A stretch of DNA of 64,000 nucleotides from Prauserella salsuginis (GCF_024648885.1 NZ_JANBBF010000009.1:806001-870000), one strand, 5' to 3'; numbered from the stretch's first letter, positions 45,090 through 56,921 are shown. Made by a program: numbers and translations. Notes: generated by a model not told the origin, from the sequence alone.

Positions 45090-46505
45090 TTGAAGAGCAC
45101 CGTCGAGCAGCTGAGCCCGACGCGCGTGAAGATCAATGTCGAGGTGCCGTTCGACGAGCTCAAACCGAACTTCGACCGCGCCTACAGCAAGATCGCTCAG
45201 CAGGTCCGGATCCCCGGCTTCCGCCCCGGCAAGGCACCGGCGCCCGTCCTCGAGAGCAGGATCGGCCGTGCCCCCGTGCTCGACGAGGTCGTCAACGAGG
45301 CCATTCCGGCGAAGTACATGGAGGCCGTGCAGACCGGTGACGTCCGCACGCTCGGCCAGCCCGAGTTCGAGATCACGAAACTCGAGGACCGCGACGTCCT
45401 CGAGTTCACGGCCGAGGTCGACGTCCGTCCCGAGATCACGATCCCGGACCTGGACGACCTGTCGGTGACCGTGTCCGACGTGGAGGTCACCGACGAGGAG
45501 GTCGGCGAGGAGCTCGACAATCTCCGCGCGCGGTTCGGCACGCTGGCCGGTGTCGACCGGCCCGCCGCCCACGGCGACTTCACCTCGATCGACCTGTCCG
45601 CGACCGTCGACGGCCAGGAGGTCTCCGAGGCCTCGACGTCCGGCCTGTCGTACGAGATCGGCTCCGGGCAGCTCATCGACGGCATCGACGACGCGTTGGT
45701 CGGCCTGTCCGAGGGCGAGTCGGCCACGTTCACCACGAATCTCCTCGCCGGTGAGTACGCGGGCAAGGAGGCCGAGGTCACGGTCACGCTCGGCAGCGTC
45801 AAGGTGCGGGAGCTGCCGGAGGCCGACGACGAGTTCGCCCAGCTGGCCAGCGAGTTCGACACGATCGACGAGCTGAAGGCCGACCTGCGCGAGCGTCTCG
45901 GACGTTCGAAGCGCATGCAGCAGGGCGTCGAGGCGCGCGACAAGGTGCTCGAGCAGCTGCTCGAGCGCGTCGACGTGCCCGTGCCGGAGAAGGTGCTGCA
46001 GGGCGAGATCGACAACGCCAAGCACGAGGCGATCCACCCGTACGACCACGACGAGGAGGCCTACAAGAAGGCCCTCGAAGCCCAGGGCGGCGACCCGGAG
46101 GCGTGGGAGAACGAGGTTCGCACCGAGGCCGAGAAGTCGGTTCGCACGCAGCTGCTGCTGGACACGCTTGCCGACGAGAAGGACGTCCAGGTCGGCGACC
46201 AGGAGCTGACCGAGCGGATCATCTACCAGGCCCAGCGTTTCGGCGTCAGCCCGGACGAGTACATCCAGCGCGCCCAGCAGTCGGGCCAGCTGGGCGCGAT
46301 CTTCGCCGACGTCCGCCGTGGCAAGGCGCTGGCGGTCGTCGTGCGCGGCGCCACGGTGACCGACGAGTCGGGTGAGGCGCTCGACCTGGCCGAGCTGTTC
46401 GGTGAGGACGAGTCGGAGGCCGAGGCCGACGACGCGGCGACCGGTGCGGACGAGGCGCAGGAGGACACCGAGGCCGGGGAGCAGGACACGTCCTCGGACA
46501 AGTGA
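45090..46505 (+). CDS. tig: Trigger factor (ribosome-bound peptidyl-prolyl isomerase chaperone)
   Basis: 471 residues from TTG 45090, with TAGGAG upstream. Domain order of trigger factor is visible: the ribosome-binding tail domain with the signature [20 protein letters not shown] near residue 45, the FKBP-like PPIase domain at about 150-245 (ISTLRA-type strand [20 protein letters not shown], then [19 protein letters not shown]), the long helical arms and a C-terminal acidic tail ([20 protein letters not shown]) that is longer than in E. coli. It folds nascent chains at the exit tunnel. It precedes clpP1P2 and clpX, the conserved proteostasis block, but is separated from clpP1 by a hairpin. 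Confidence 0.97.
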   Translation: MKSTVEQLSPTRVKINVEVPFDELKPNFDRAYSKIAQQVRIPGFRPGKAPAPVLESRIGRAPVLDEVVNEAIPAKYMEAVQTGDVRTLGQPEFEITKLEDRDVLEFTAEVDVRPEITIPDLDDLSVTVSDVEVTDEEVGEELDNLRARFGTLAGVDRPAAHGDFTSIDLSATVDGQEVSEASTSGLSYEIGSGQLIDGIDDALVGLSEGESATFTTNLLAGEYAGKEAEVTVTLGSVKVRELPEADDEFAQLASEFDTIDELKADLRERLGRSKRMQQGVEARDKVLEQLLERVDVPVPEKVLQGEIDNAKHEAIHPYDHDEEAYKKALEAQGGDPEAWENEVRTEAEKSVRTQLLLDTLADEKDVQVGDQELTERIIYQAQRFGVSPDEYIQRAQQSGQLGAIFADVRRGKALAVVVRGATVTDESGEALDLAELFGEDESEAEADDAATGADEAQEDTEAGEQDTSSDK

Positions 46506-46524
46506 TTTCTCTTCATGCTCTGAG

Positions 46525-46566
46525 CGAACTCGGGCGGTGTCAGGACTTCTGCGCCGCCCGAGTTCG
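46525..46566 (+). terminator. Terminator of tig
   Basis: Thirteen-bp perfect arms at 46525-46537 and 46554-46566 with a 16-nt loop, 20 bp after the tig stop. It makes clpP1P2 a separate transcript, at least partly; a TAGGGT -10-like element follows. Confidence 0.85.
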
Positions 46567-46613
46567 TTAGGGTCGGTTGCAAGATCTGAGACTTCGAAAA
46601 AAGGCAGGCAGAC

Positions 46614-47225
46614 GTGACGCAGCACATGCCCGAGGGGCGCACCAGCACCGCGGGACTGAACCTGACCGACTCGGTGTACGAGCGGCTGCTCCAGGAACGC
46701 ATCGTGGTGCTGGGCTCCGAGGTCAATGACGAGGTCGCCAACCGCATCACGGCGCAGCTGTTGCTGCTGTCGGCGGAGGACTCGCAGTCCGACATCCGCT
46801 TCTACATCAACTCGCCGGGTGGCTCGGTCACGGCCGGTTTCGCCATCTACGACACGATGCAGCTCATCGAGCCGAACGTGGCGACGTACGCGATGGGCAT
46901 GGCCGCCTCGATGGGCCAGTTCCTCCTGTCGTCGGGTACGCCCGGCAAGCGCTACGCGCTGGAGCACGCGCGCATCCTCATGCACCAGCCGTCGGCCGGT
47001 GTCGGCGGTACGGCGTCGGACATCGCCATCCAGGCCGAGGTCTTCGGCAAGTGGAAGCAGGAGCTGGCGCGCATCACGGCCGACCAGACGGGCCAGACGG
47101 TCGACCAGGTCCTGGCCGACGGTGACCGCGACCGCTGGTTCACCGCACAGGAAGCCCTGGACTACGGCTTCGTCGACCAGGTGCTGACGCGTGAGAACCC
47201 CGCGCCGGGCTCGAACTCGAACTGA
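46614..47225 (+). CDS. clpP1: ATP-dependent Clp protease proteolytic subunit 1
   Basis: 203 residues from GTG 46614. ClpP serine protease: nucleophile in YAMGMAASMGQFLLSSGTPG (Ser99), His in RILMHQPSAG (His124) and the later Asp in ADGDRDRWFTAQEALDYGFV. FYINSPGGSVTAGFAIYDTM is the substrate-strand motif. In actinobacteria ClpP1 and ClpP2 form a mixed 14-mer that works with ClpX or ClpC1. It is followed by clpP2 25 bp downstream, one operon. Confidence 0.97.
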   Translation: MTQHMPEGRTSTAGLNLTDSVYERLLQERIVVLGSEVNDEVANRITAQLLLLSAEDSQSDIRFYINSPGGSVTAGFAIYDTMQLIEPNVATYAMGMAASMGQFLLSSGTPGKRYALEHARILMHQPSAGVGGTASDIAIQAEVFGKWKQELARITADQTGQTVDQVLADGDRDRWFTAQEALDYGFVDQVLTRENPAPGSNSN

Positions 47226-47250
47226 CCGGGACCCGAGAAGGAGACCATCG

Positions 47251-47880
47251 ATGAGCAACTTCCAGCTTCCTCAGTCCCGGTACGTGATGCCCTCCTACGT
47301 GGAGCGCACCAGCTACGGGATCAAGGAGTCGAACCCGTACAACAAGCTCTACGAAGAGCGCCAGATCATGCTGGGTGTGCAGGTGGACGACGCGTCGGCC
47401 AACGACGTGATGGCCCAGCTGCTCCACCTCGAGCACGAGGACCCGGACCGGGACATCATGATCTACATCAACTCGCCGGGTGGCTCGTTCACCGCGTTGA
47501 TGGCGATCTACGACACGATGCAGTTCGTACGCCCCGACATCGCCACGGTGTGCCTCGGCCAGGCTGCTTCGGCCGCGGCCGTGCTGCTGGCGGCGGGCAC
47601 GAAGGGCAAGCGGTACGCACTGCCGAACGCCCGGGTGCTGATCCACCAGCCCGCCACCGAGGGCACCTACGGCCAGGTGTCCGACCTGGAGATCCAGGCC
47701 GCCGAGATCCAGCGGATCCGCCGGCTCATGGAGACGACGCTGGCCCAGCACACGGACAAGAGCGAAGAAGAGGTCCGCCGGGACGTCGAACGTGACAAGA
47801 TCCTGACGGCCGCGGAGGCCAAGGAGTACGGGATCATCGACGAGGTGCTGCCGTACCGCAAGGGCACCGGCTCGAACTGA
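47251..47880 (+). CDS. clpP2: ATP-dependent Clp protease proteolytic subunit 2
   Basis: 209 residues from ATG 47251, with GAGAAGGAG upstream. Catalytic Ser in VCLGQAASAAAVLLAAGTKG (Ser107) and His in VLIHQPATEG (His132). The actinobacterial ClpP2 marks are the N-terminal RYVMPSYVERTSYGIKESNP and the Ala-rich QAASAAA. It forms the second ring of the mixed protease. Ends in front of a hairpin that separates it from clpX. Confidence 0.97.
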   Translation: MSNFQLPQSRYVMPSYVERTSYGIKESNPYNKLYEERQIMLGVQVDDASANDVMAQLLHLEHEDPDRDIMIYINSPGGSFTALMAIYDTMQFVRPDIATVCLGQAASAAAVLLAAGTKGKRYALPNARVLIHQPATEGTYGQVSDLEIQAAEIQRIRRLMETTLAQHTDKSEEEVRRDVERDKILTAAEAKEYGIIDEVLPYRKGTGSN

Positions 47881-47888
47881 TCGACCCG

Positions 47889-47935
47889 CCGCCGGGCGGG
47901 AGCGTGTCGTCACCCGACAGGTTCCCGCCCGGCGG
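47889..47935 (+). terminator. Terminator of clpP1-clpP2
   Basis: Thirteen-bp perfect arms at 47889-47901 and 47923-47935 with a 21-nt loop, 9 bp after the clpP2 stop. Confidence 0.85.
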
Positions 47936-48123
47936 GCTATGGTGTCGGGAAGGCCGTCGAGCGTTCCTCACGTGAGTGGGGACGATCCGGCGGACTCCCA
48001 TCGGTCCCGCCCGGCGGGTACCGTCAAGAGACAGCGCGTGGCGCCTGTTCACTGTGTCCACCAGGCGGCACCGAGAACGAGTCAGGTGCGCCTGACGCAC
48101 CGGAGGGGACGAGGTCAGCGGCC

Positions 48124-49419
<1,296 letters not shown>

Positions 49420-49499
49420 CCGGGCGGGCGCCGCTGATGAAGACGTCGCACCGCTCGCCCACTCGGGGGTTGCCGACGCTGCAGCGGACAGCTGGGGAC

Positions 49500-49805
49500 A
49501 TGGTGAACGAATCCGATGACGTGGCGGCACGTCTGGTCGCGGCCCTGCGCCTGCGGCAGCCGCGGGTGCAGGTGGCGATCGCCGGCTTTCTGGTCGTTTT
49601 CATGGTGGTGTGCGTGATCGCGACGATCACGCGCCTGTCGCTGCTGCCGTTGTTGCCGCTGCTGTCGTTCGCGGGGGCGTCGGCCGCGGCGTGGCGGGCG
49701 CGGACCGCCGCGGACGACCGCCACGCGGTCGCGTGGACGACGGTCGTGGCTGGTGGGGTGGCGCTCGGGTTCTGGCTGCTCGGCATGATCAACCGGGTCT
49801 GGTGA
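49500..49805 (+). CDS. Small membrane protein
   Basis: 101 residues from ATG 49500 (GGGGA upstream), although the frame is open from 49437. Residues about 1-25 are acidic then basic ([20 protein letters not shown]), followed by two or three membrane helices ([59 protein letters not shown]). Unknown function; no family recognised. About 80 bp after clpX on the same strand. Confidence 0.68.
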   Translation: MVNESDDVAARLVAALRLRQPRVQVAIAGFLVVFMVVCVIATITRLSLLPLLPLLSFAGASAAAWRARTAADDRHAVAWTTVVAGGVALGFWLLGMINRVW

Positions 49806-49919
49806 ACCCCGGGCGATGTGAACTCCGGGCGACGATGCGTCCACGCGGAGGTTTCGCGAATCCGTGTCGTGGCTAACCTCTCCCGGTAGGGTGTGCCGAC
49901 GCGAAGAGGACGCCACGCT

Positions 49920-50858
49920 GTGACCATGATGGGCGAGCTCGCCACCGGCGAGTTCTCACACGAGGCTTTGCTCTACCGCGACGAGAACGCCTACGTGAAG
50001 GCGATCACGGCGTTCGTCGCGAATGGCATTCACAACGAGGAGCCGGTCGCACTCGCGTTGCCCACCGACAAGCTGGCGACGGTGGAGCAGGCCCTCGGTG
50101 ACACCGCCGCCGACGTCGTGTTCATCGACATGGCTGAAGCCGGTCGCAATCCGGCGGCGGTCCTCAGTGGGGTGCTCCACTCATTCGCCGACAGTCACCA
50201 TGGAAGGGTGCGGATCGTGGGCGAACCGATCTGGCCGGAGCGTTCCGCGGCCGAGTACACCGCCGCGGTCGAACACGAGGCGCTGATCAACGAGGCCTTC
50301 GCGGGCACGCCGGCGGTCATCCTCTGTCCCTATGACGCGTCCCGGCTGGGGCGAACGGTGCTCGACGACGTCCTGGCGACCCATCCGGATCTGGTCGATG
50401 AGACGGGCAGGCACGCGAGTGACGCCTACGATCCGAACGCCGTGATCGATGACTGCAATCGGCCGCTGCCTGTGCCGTCGTCGGTGTCGGCGCTCCGATT
50501 CGACGTGCACACGCTCGCCGAAGCACGGCGCTTCGCCGTCGCGCACGCGGAATGCCACGGCGTGGATCGCGACCGGCTGCCCGACATCGCGCTCGTCATC
50601 GGCGAGCTCGCCGCGAACAGCGTGCAGCACGGGGGCGGCTCGGGAACGCTGGGTGTGTGGCAGGACGCCCCGACCGGAGCGGTCGTGTGCCAGGTCGACG
50701 ACGCGGGCAGCCACACCGACCCGTTCGCCGGCCGGCTCCCCGTGCCTGCCGAGCAGCTCGGCGGGCGGGGGCTGTTGCTGGTGAACCGGCTCGCCGATCT
50801 CGTGCGGACCTACCGCGGCGCGGGCCACACCGCCACGCGCGTGTGGTTCGACCGGTAG
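49920..50858 (+). CDS. MEDS plus HATPase anti-sigma-type sensor protein
   Basis: 312 residues from GTG 49920; ATG 49926 and 49929 are alternatives. The N-terminal half is a MEDS (DcmR sensory) domain: [40 protein letters not shown] and [20 protein letters not shown]. The C-terminal half is an RsbW-like HATPase: [36 protein letters not shown] and [20 protein letters not shown]-HATPase proteins act as anti-sigma or partner-switch regulators in actinobacteria, tuning stress sigma factors; no sigma or anti-anti-sigma gene is nearby. Stands alone. Confidence 0.88.
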   Translation: MTMMGELATGEFSHEALLYRDENAYVKAITAFVANGIHNEEPVALALPTDKLATVEQALGDTAADVVFIDMAEAGRNPAAVLSGVLHSFADSHHGRVRIVGEPIWPERSAAEYTAAVEHEALINEAFAGTPAVILCPYDASRLGRTVLDDVLATHPDLVDETGRHASDAYDPNAVIDDCNRPLPVPSSVSALRFDVHTLAEARRFAVAHAECHGVDRDRLPDIALVIGELAANSVQHGGGSGTLGVWQDAPTGAVVCQVDDAGSHTDPFAGRLPVPAEQLGGRGLLLVNRLADLVRTYRGAGHTATRVWFDR

Positions 50859-50862
50859 CGCC

Positions 50863-51729
50863 TCAGACGCGGGGCTCGGCCTGCCCGGGAGCGTATCTGC
50901 CGAGGAACGAGACGAGCCCGGGCACGGCCGAGGTGTAGAAGTTCCCGGTGTGGCCGCCGTCGCTGAAGTGCGCGACCTCGGGGTGCACACGCCGCACGAA
51001 CCGGCGGGTCCCGGCCACGAACGGATCCGACGTGCCGCACCACACACCGAGCGGTGTGTCACCGAGCGAGTCGGGGTGCCGCAGCGGATCGAGTGCCGCC
51101 CATGCCCGGCGGTCGCGGAACGCCTCGCGTTCGCTCATCTCGTCCCACTCGGTCAGCAGCGCCGGGGCGATCACACCGGTCGCGGCGAGCGGGTCACCGC
51201 GTTCGCGGCGCCTGCGGGTGTACACGAGTGCGCCGAACCCGCCCATCGACGTCCCGGCCGCCGCGAACGGCCGTCCGGACGGGCCGCCGAGGCCGCGAGC
51301 GGCGAGCCAGACGGGCAGCTCGTCGAGCAGCATCGTCATGGGGTCGTCGCCAGGGGTGGACTCGTGCCAGTAGGCGTACGGGCCGCCGTCGACCGCCGCC
51401 AGGCCGAACGGGGGCACGTCGCCCACCGCGACGGCTTGCGCGAGGTACCGCACCATCCCGTTCGGGGTGGCCGCGCGCGCCGTGCCACCCCGGGCATGCA
51501 GCACCGCCACCATCGGCAGCCCGCGGTCAGGGAGCCGGCCCGGCAGCATGAGCACGAGGTTGACCGGCTGCCCGCGGGCTCGGGAGAACACCACTTCGGA
51601 GCGGATGTCGGGGGCGGTCGCGGTCGCCGACCGGCGGGCCGTCGATGACCCCGTGAGCGCCGCGAGCCCTGCCGTGGCCAGGACCGCGGTGCCGCCGAGC
51701 ACCACCGAGCGGCGGTCAGGTCTCGGCAA
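50863..51729 (-). CDS. Secreted esterase family protein (alpha/beta hydrolase)
   Basis: 288 residues from TTG 51729. Twin-arginine-like signal ([20 protein letters not shown], with RR in the n-region). Esterase-D/mycolyltransferase-like fold: [20 protein letters not shown], the nucleophile in [20 protein letters not shown] near residue 160, the Asp region in [16 protein letters not shown] and the His in [20 protein letters not shown]. Probably a secreted acyl hydrolase. It overlaps the end of fdhD by 14 bp, a close spacing that suggests shared transcription, although a functional link is not clear. Confidence 0.85.
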   Translation of the reverse strand: MPRPDRRSVVLGGTAVLATAGLAALTGSSTARRSATATAPDIRSEVVFSRARGQPVNLVLMLPGRLPDRGLPMVAVLHARGGTARAATPNGMVRYLAQAVAVGDVPPFGLAAVDGGPYAYWHESTPGDDPMTMLLDELPVWLAARGLGGPSGRPFAAAGTSMGGFGALVYTRRRRERGDPLAATGVIAPALLTEWDEMSEREAFRDRRAWAALDPLRHPDSLGDTPLGVWCGTSDPFVAGTRRFVRRVHPEVAHFSDGGHTGNFYTSAVPGLVSFLGRYAPGQAEPRV

Positions 51730-52543
51730 CGCGATCGCCCCCGGTGTAGACGTTCATGCTGGATCCCCGCAGGAAGCCGACGAGTGTCATGCCCTGTTCG
51801 GCGGCCAGCTCCACGGCCAGCGAGGACGGAGCGGAGACGGCGGCCAACAGGGGGATACCCGCCATCGCGGCCTTCTGCACCAACTCGAACGAGGCACGCC
51901 CGGACACGAGCAGGCCCCGGTCGGCGGCGGGAATGGATCCGTCGAGCAGCGCCTTGCCGAGGACCTTGTCGACGGCGTTGTGCCTGCCGACGTCCTCCCG
52001 CACGTCAAGCAGCGTCCCGTCGGCGGTGAACAGCGCCGCGGCGTGCAGCCCGCCGGTGCTGGCGAAGACCTTCTGCCGCTCCCGCAGCGCGTCGGGCAGT
52101 GCCGACAGCATCTCCGGCGTGACGGGGAAATCGGCCTCGGCGGGGGAGAACCGCGTACTGAGTCGCACGGCGTCGAGCGCTGCCTTGCCGCACACCCCGC
52201 ACGACGACGTCGTGTAGAAGTTGCGCTCCACACCGGGGTCGGGCCCGGGGACACCGGGGGAGAGCGCGACGTCGAGGACGTTGTAGGTGTTGCGGCCGTC
52301 GTCGTCGGTTCCCGCGCAGTACCGGGCGGTCAGGACGTCCTCACGGTCGCCGATGACGCCTTCGGACAGCAGGAACCCGTGTGCCAGTTCGACGTCGTTG
52401 CCGGGCGTGCGCATGGTGACGGCGAGGGGAGCGCCCGCCACGCGCAGTTCAAGGGGTTCCTCGGCAGCGAGCGCGTCCGGGCGCGTGCGCTCGCCGTTCG
52501 AGGTGAGCATGCGTACCGGCCTGCGTACCGTCACTCGGCCCAT
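51716..52543 (-). CDS. fdhD: FdhD, sulfurtransferase for formate dehydrogenase maturation
   Basis: 275 residues from ATG 52543. The active-site loop with its cysteines is [20 protein letters not shown] near residue 118, and the FdhD marks RFNTEE-like [20 protein letters not shown] and [17 protein letters not shown] then [16 protein letters not shown] are all present. FdhD carries sulfur from IscS-type desulfurase to the molybdenum cofactor of formate dehydrogenases. No fdh structural gene is in the window. Divergent from the OFA transporter, with about 110 bp between starts, consistent with a shared formate/oxalate role. Confidence 0.95.
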   Translation of the reverse strand: MGRVTVRRPVRMLTSNGERTRPDALAAEEPLELRVAGAPLAVTMRTPGNDVELAHGFLLSEGVIGDREDVLTARYCAGTDDDGRNTYNVLDVALSPGVPGPDPGVERNFYTTSSCGVCGKAALDAVRLSTRFSPAEADFPVTPEMLSALPDALRERQKVFASTGGLHAAALFTADGTLLDVREDVGRHNAVDKVLGKALLDGSIPAADRGLLVSGRASFELVQKAAMAGIPLLAAVSAPSSLAVELAAEQGMTLVGFLRGSSMNVYTGGDRVAET

Positions 52544-52651
52544 CGGTGCGTCCACTCCAGACGTGGTTTCGGTGGTTCGGGGGTGCCGCGTCGCGGCCGG
52601 GTGGCCTACGGTGACGCGAGCACCGTGACTCCAGAGTAGGAGAGTGAGCGA

Positions 52652-54019
52652 GTGGCCCTCAGCTTTCTCGACCGTTCGCGGACCGTCGCACCGCCGGACT
52701 GGAGCCGCTGGCTCGTCCCGCCCGCGGCCCTGGCGGTGCATCTGGCGATCGGGCAAGTCTACGCGTGGAGCGTGTTCAAGCCGCCGCTCGAGGGGTCCCT
52801 GGGGCTGAGCGGCACGCAGAGCGCGCTGCCGTTCCAGCTGGCCATCGTGATGCTGGGGCTGTCGGCGGCGTTCGGCGGCACGCTCGTCGAGCGCAACGGG
52901 CCGCGCTGGGCGATGTTCGTCTCGATGACGTGCTTCTCCTCGGGTTTTTTGATCTCGGCGCTCGGCGTGGCCACGGAGCAGTTCTGGCTGGTCGTGCTGG
53001 GGTACGGCGTCGTCGGTGGTGTCGGCCTGGGTATCGGGTACATCTCGCCGGTGTCGACTCTGATCAAGTGGTTCCCGGACCGGCCGGGCATGGCGACCGG
53101 CATCGCGATCATGGGCTTCGGCGGGGGCGCACTGATCGCGTCGCCGTGGTCGGCCCAGATGCTGGAATGGTTCGGCACGGGCAGCGGCGGTATCGCGACC
53201 ACGATGCTGGTGCACGGCGTCGTCTATTTCGGATTCATGGGTCTCGGGGTCGTTCTGGTGCGGGTACCGGCACCGGACTGGACCCCACCGGGGACCCCGG
53301 TGGAGCAGGCCGGTGGCCGCACGATCGCGGTGTCGGCCAACAACGCGCTGCGCACGCCGCAGTTCTGGCTGCTCTGGCTCATCCTCTGTCTCAACGTGAC
53401 CGCGGGCATCGGCATCCTCGAGAAGGCCTCGCCCATGATCACCGAGTTCTTCCGCGACACGGCGATGCCGGTGAGCGCGGCGGCTGCGGCCGGGTTCGTC
53501 GGGCTGCTTTCGCTGACGAACATGCTCGGCCGCTTCGTGTGGTCTTCCACATCGGACGTCGTGGGCCGCAAGAACATCTACCGGATGTACCTGGGCGTCG
53601 GTGCGCTGCTGTACCTGGCGATCGCGTTGACGACGAACTCCTCGACGCTGGTGTTCGTGCTGTGCGCGGCACTCATCCTGTCGTTCTACGGCGGCGGGTT
53701 CGCCACCATCCCGGCGTACCTGAAGGACCTGTTCGGTACCTACGAGGTCGGTGCGATCCACGGCAGACTGCTGACGGCGTGGTCGACGGCGGGCGTGCTC
53801 GGCCCGCTGATCGTCAACGCCATCGCCGACAGCCAGGAGGCCGCGGGCAAGCAGGGGCCGGACCTGTACGGCATGTCGCTGCTGATCATGATGGGCCTGC
53901 TGATCGTCGGGTTCGTGGCGAACGAGTTCGTCCGGCCGGTGCATCCCCGGTTCCATGAACCGGGCGTCGGTGGATCCGAGGGGGCCACGGCCGGCGATCC
54001 CGCGAAGGAGGGGCGATGA
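52652..54019 (+). CDS. OFA-family MFS transporter (oxalate/formate antiporter type)
   Basis: 455 residues from GTG 52652 with AGGAGAG upstream. Twelve membrane segments; the OFA marks are [20 protein letters not shown] near residue 25, [60 protein letters not shown] and [20 protein letters not shown]. The substrate is likely a small monocarboxylate or dicarboxylate; the family includes OxlT. Its stop overlaps the start of a 53-residue small membrane protein (ATGA). Confidence 0.93.
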   Translation: MALSFLDRSRTVAPPDWSRWLVPPAALAVHLAIGQVYAWSVFKPPLEGSLGLSGTQSALPFQLAIVMLGLSAAFGGTLVERNGPRWAMFVSMTCFSSGFLISALGVATEQFWLVVLGYGVVGGVGLGIGYISPVSTLIKWFPDRPGMATGIAIMGFGGGALIASPWSAQMLEWFGTGSGGIATTMLVHGVVYFGFMGLGVVLVRVPAPDWTPPGTPVEQAGGRTIAVSANNALRTPQFWLLWLILCLNVTAGIGILEKASPMITEFFRDTAMPVSAAAAAGFVGLLSLTNMLGRFVWSSTSDVVGRKNIYRMYLGVGALLYLAIALTTNSSTLVFVLCAALILSFYGGGFATIPAYLKDLFGTYEVGAIHGRLLTAWSTAGVLGPLIVNAIADSQEAAGKQGPDLYGMSLLIMMGLLIVGFVANEFVRPVHPRFHEPGVGGSEGATAGDPAKEGR

Positions 54020-54177
54020 CAGAACAGCGGAGCGAGGAACCGGGCGGCAGCGCGACGAGTCCCGTGGCCGAGCGCCGCAGGGGGCTGCTGGTGCTCGCGT
54101 GGCTGTGGGTCGGGCTGCCGTTCGCGTACGGCGCCTTCGAACTGGCGCGGAAACTGGTGCAGCTCTTCGGCGCTTGA
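54016..54177 (+). CDS. MFS transporter small subunit, 53 residues
   Basis: Starts at ATG 54016 inside the stop of the OFA transporter (4-bp overlap) and ends at TGA 54177. An Arg/Glu-rich lead ([20 protein letters not shown]) precedes one membrane helix ([20 protein letters not shown]) and an amphipathic end ([10 protein letters not shown]). Short single-helix proteins directly after OFA transporters are known as MFS transporter small subunits. The tight coupling is the main evidence. Confidence 0.78.
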   Translation: MTEQRSEEPGGSATSPVAERRRGLLVLAWLWVGLPFAYGAFELARKLVQLFGA

Positions 54178-54323
54178 CGGGAGTGTTCGGCCGCGGGTGT
54201 CCGATTACAGCGGCCGGGTGGTTTTACGTCCGCGTTACCCGCTGCGTCTTGCGGCGATCGTTAGCCGTGCGAAAGGCTGGGCAGCCGATCCCGACAGGGA
54301 GCAGCTGCCGACCGGAGGTTCTC

Positions 54324-56864
54324 GTGGCCGTATCCCGATCCGTCCGCCGCGGACTCGCCGCACTCGCCGTCCTGGTGACGTTGCCCGCGCTGACCACACC
54401 GGTGAGCGCGCAGGAGTGGAGCGATCCGGGCGCATCCGGGGGCGGTGCCCACCGCGAATCCGGGCAGCTGGCGCGCAGTGGCGCCACCCCCGCGGCTACT
54501 CGGCTCGCGACATCGGACGAGAACCGGCAGGCCGGGGATCAGACCGGCTACCCACGGCAGACCAGGCTGCGGGAGTTCCCCGAGAACCCCGACGACAAGG
54601 CCATCAAGCTCGGACTGACGCCGTATCACGACATCGCACCGCAGCTGAACGAGCTGCAGGAGCGCAGCGACCGCGTCTCGGCGGAGGTCGTCGGGCGGAG
54701 CACCCAGGGCCGAGACCTCTACCTGGTCACGCTCACCGCTCCCGAATCGCCCGCCGAGGCGGCGCGGCAGGCGCGCTGGCGAGAGCTGATCGAGGACGAT
54801 CCGTCGGCTGCCGCGGGCAACGAGCGGCTGGCTCGGGAGTACAAGGCACCGGTGTGGATCAACGCCAACATCCACGGTGACGAGTGGGAGGGCACCGACG
54901 GTGCGCTGGACGTCATCGAACGCCTCGCCACCAGCACCGACGAGGCCGATTCCGACCTGCTCGAATCCACCCGGATCTACCTGACCGTCACCAACAATCC
55001 CGACGGCCGTGTCGCGGGCACGCGTGCGAACGCCGCGGGATTCGATGTCAACCGTGACCACATCAGCTCGACACAGCCGGAATCCCGCGCGGTGCGGGAC
55101 GTGCTGATCGAGACCCAGCCGCTCGTGATGATCGACGAGCACGGCTACACGGGCACGACACTCATCGAGCCGGGAACGCCGCCGCACGGCCGGGACTACG
55201 AGTACGACCTCTACATCAAGCACGCCTACGAGAACGCACTCGGCATGGAACGTGCCATCGGGAAGCTGGGCCACGACGAGACGGAGCGGGCGGACATCCC
55301 GTTCCGCGACTTCGAGCCGGGTGAGTGGGACGACTGGCCGCCCATCTTCACGCCGATGTACTCGATTTATCACGGCGCGGTGGGGCACACGGTCGAGGTG
55401 CCGCTCCGGGTGAACCGCGGCGAGTACGAGCAGCTGCCGGTCGAGGAGCTGCGGCGGCGTTCGGACATCAACCGTGACGTGGCGGGCGCGACGATCACGT
55501 CGGCCATCGACTACGCCGAGAGCAACCGGGCCGAGCTGATCGACGACCAGATCGAGACGTTCCGCCGTGGCTGGGCCGGCGAGCCGCAGCGCGAGATCCC
55601 CGACGGATACGTTCCCGGTTTCGGCGAGGAAGACCGCTACTCGGCGGAGTTCCCGCGGGCCTACGTCATCCCCGCCGGCGATGACCAGCGGTCGGCGTCC
55701 GCCGCGGCACGGCTCGTCGACCACCTGGTTGCGCACGACGTGCGGGTCTCGCGTGCGGAGCACACGTTCCACCTCGACGGGCAGCGCTACCCGAAGGGCT
55801 CGTACGTGGTCGACATGCACCAGCCCAAGCGCGGCCTGGCCAACGCCATGCTCTCGGCAGGCCAGGACATCTCCGGTGACGTCCCGCGGATGTACGACAT
55901 CTCCGGCTGGAGTCTCGGGCTGCTGTGGGGCGCCACGGTCGACGTCTCGGCCGACGAGGCGCCCGCGGTGCGCACGTCGCCGGTCGCGGCGGCCGGGCCG
56001 ACGGGGTCGCTTCCGCCGCCGGCGAAGGCCGACCTCGAGCTCGCGCTCACCGACGGTGCCGACGTGCAGGCCGTGACCTACCTGCTCGATCGCGGGGTCG
56101 AGGTGACCCGTGGCGACGACGGCACGCTCGTCGTCCCCGCGTCGGCGCGCAGCGAAGCGGCGACGGCGGCCGACCGGTTCGGCGTGACCTTCACCAAGGC
56201 CGGGAGAGGCCCGGCCGGAACTGCGCTGGCAGCGCCGGTGATCGCCGCCGCGGCGTCCGCCGACGAGCTCGCCGTGTTGCGCGGCCTCGGGTTCGAGGTC
56301 CGCCCGGTCTCGACCGCGGTGCTCAACGAGGGCTTCGAGTTCGACGACGTCAGCGCGCTGCTGGTCTCCACCGGTCTCGACCACGACGCGTTGACGGCCG
56401 AGGCGAAGCGGCGGTTGCAGGCGTTCCTCGACGACGGTGGCGGGGTCATCACCCGCGGCGGCGGTGGCGCGGCGTTCAACGAGGCGGCCGGGCTGTTGCC
56501 GGTCACCGCGGTCGAAGGACGGGGAGACGCCAACGGCGTCGTGTCCGTGACCGACGGTGAGGGCGGCGTGCTCGACCGCGCGCCCGCGCACTCGTTCGTC
56601 TACTCGCCGGTGTGGTTCACCGGTCTCGCCGACTCCGTGACGGCCGAACAGCGCTACGCCCGCGATCCACTCGTCGCGGGGCACTGGCTGCCGGGCGAGG
56701 CCGCGGGCGGTCCTGCCGAGGCCGCGGGGGAGGCGTCGGTCGTCTCGGGCGTCTCGGCCGGGGGGACGCGGACGGTGCTGTTCGGCACCGAGCCGATGTT
56801 CCGTGACCATCCGAAGGGGCTGTACGCGCAGGTCGCGGACGCGGTGTTCTGGGCGACGTCGTAG
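54324..56864 (+). CDS. Secreted M14-family zinc carboxypeptidase
   Basis: 846 residues from GTG 54324 with GGAGG upstream; the frame runs open from 53955 without a better start. Signal peptide (RSVRRGLAALAVLVTLPALT, cleavage after VSAQ). M14 zinc motif HxxE in NANIHGDEWEGTDGALDVIE near residue 187, then RIYLTVTNNPDGRVAGTRAN, FDVNRDHISSTQPESRAVRD with the substrate-binding Asn-Arg, the third ligand region in MIDEHGYTGT, and a C-terminal half of about 400 residues with a glutamine-amidotransferase-like look (FEFDDVSALLVSTGLDHDAL, VITRGGGGAAFNEAAGLLP). A secreted or wall-bound peptidase acting on peptides or peptidoglycan stems. Much longer than classical M14 enzymes. Confidence 0.9.
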   Translation: MAVSRSVRRGLAALAVLVTLPALTTPVSAQEWSDPGASGGGAHRESGQLARSGATPAATRLATSDENRQAGDQTGYPRQTRLREFPENPDDKAIKLGLTPYHDIAPQLNELQERSDRVSAEVVGRSTQGRDLYLVTLTAPESPAEAARQARWRELIEDDPSAAAGNERLAREYKAPVWINANIHGDEWEGTDGALDVIERLATSTDEADSDLLESTRIYLTVTNNPDGRVAGTRANAAGFDVNRDHISSTQPESRAVRDVLIETQPLVMIDEHGYTGTTLIEPGTPPHGRDYEYDLYIKHAYENALGMERAIGKLGHDETERADIPFRDFEPGEWDDWPPIFTPMYSIYHGAVGHTVEVPLRVNRGEYEQLPVEELRRRSDINRDVAGATITSAIDYAESNRAELIDDQIETFRRGWAGEPQREIPDGYVPGFGEEDRYSAEFPRAYVIPAGDDQRSASAAARLVDHLVAHDVRVSRAEHTFHLDGQRYPKGSYVVDMHQPKRGLANAMLSAGQDISGDVPRMYDISGWSLGLLWGATVDVSADEAPAVRTSPVAAAGPTGSLPPPAKADLELALTDGADVQAVTYLLDRGVEVTRGDDGTLVVPASARSEAATAADRFGVTFTKAGRGPAGTALAAPVIAAAASADELAVLRGLGFEVRPVSTAVLNEGFEFDDVSALLVSTGLDHDALTAEAKRRLQAFLDDGGGVITRGGGGAAFNEAAGLLPVTAVEGRGDANGVVSVTDGEGGVLDRAPAHSFVYSPVWFTGLADSVTAEQRYARDPLVAGHWLPGEAAGGPAEAAGEASVVSGVSAGGTRTVLFGTEPMFRDHPKGLYAQVADAVFWATS

Positions 56865-56921
56865 CGCCGGAGCTGCGGCGAACCGGTGGTGGACACCGGC
56901 GGCTGCGGCTAGGGTGCGGCC

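Noticed and set aside
51716-53956. A 746-codon minus-strand frame containing fdhD
   Set aside because: Only the last 275 codons are FdhD; the upstream part is antisense to the OFA transporter.
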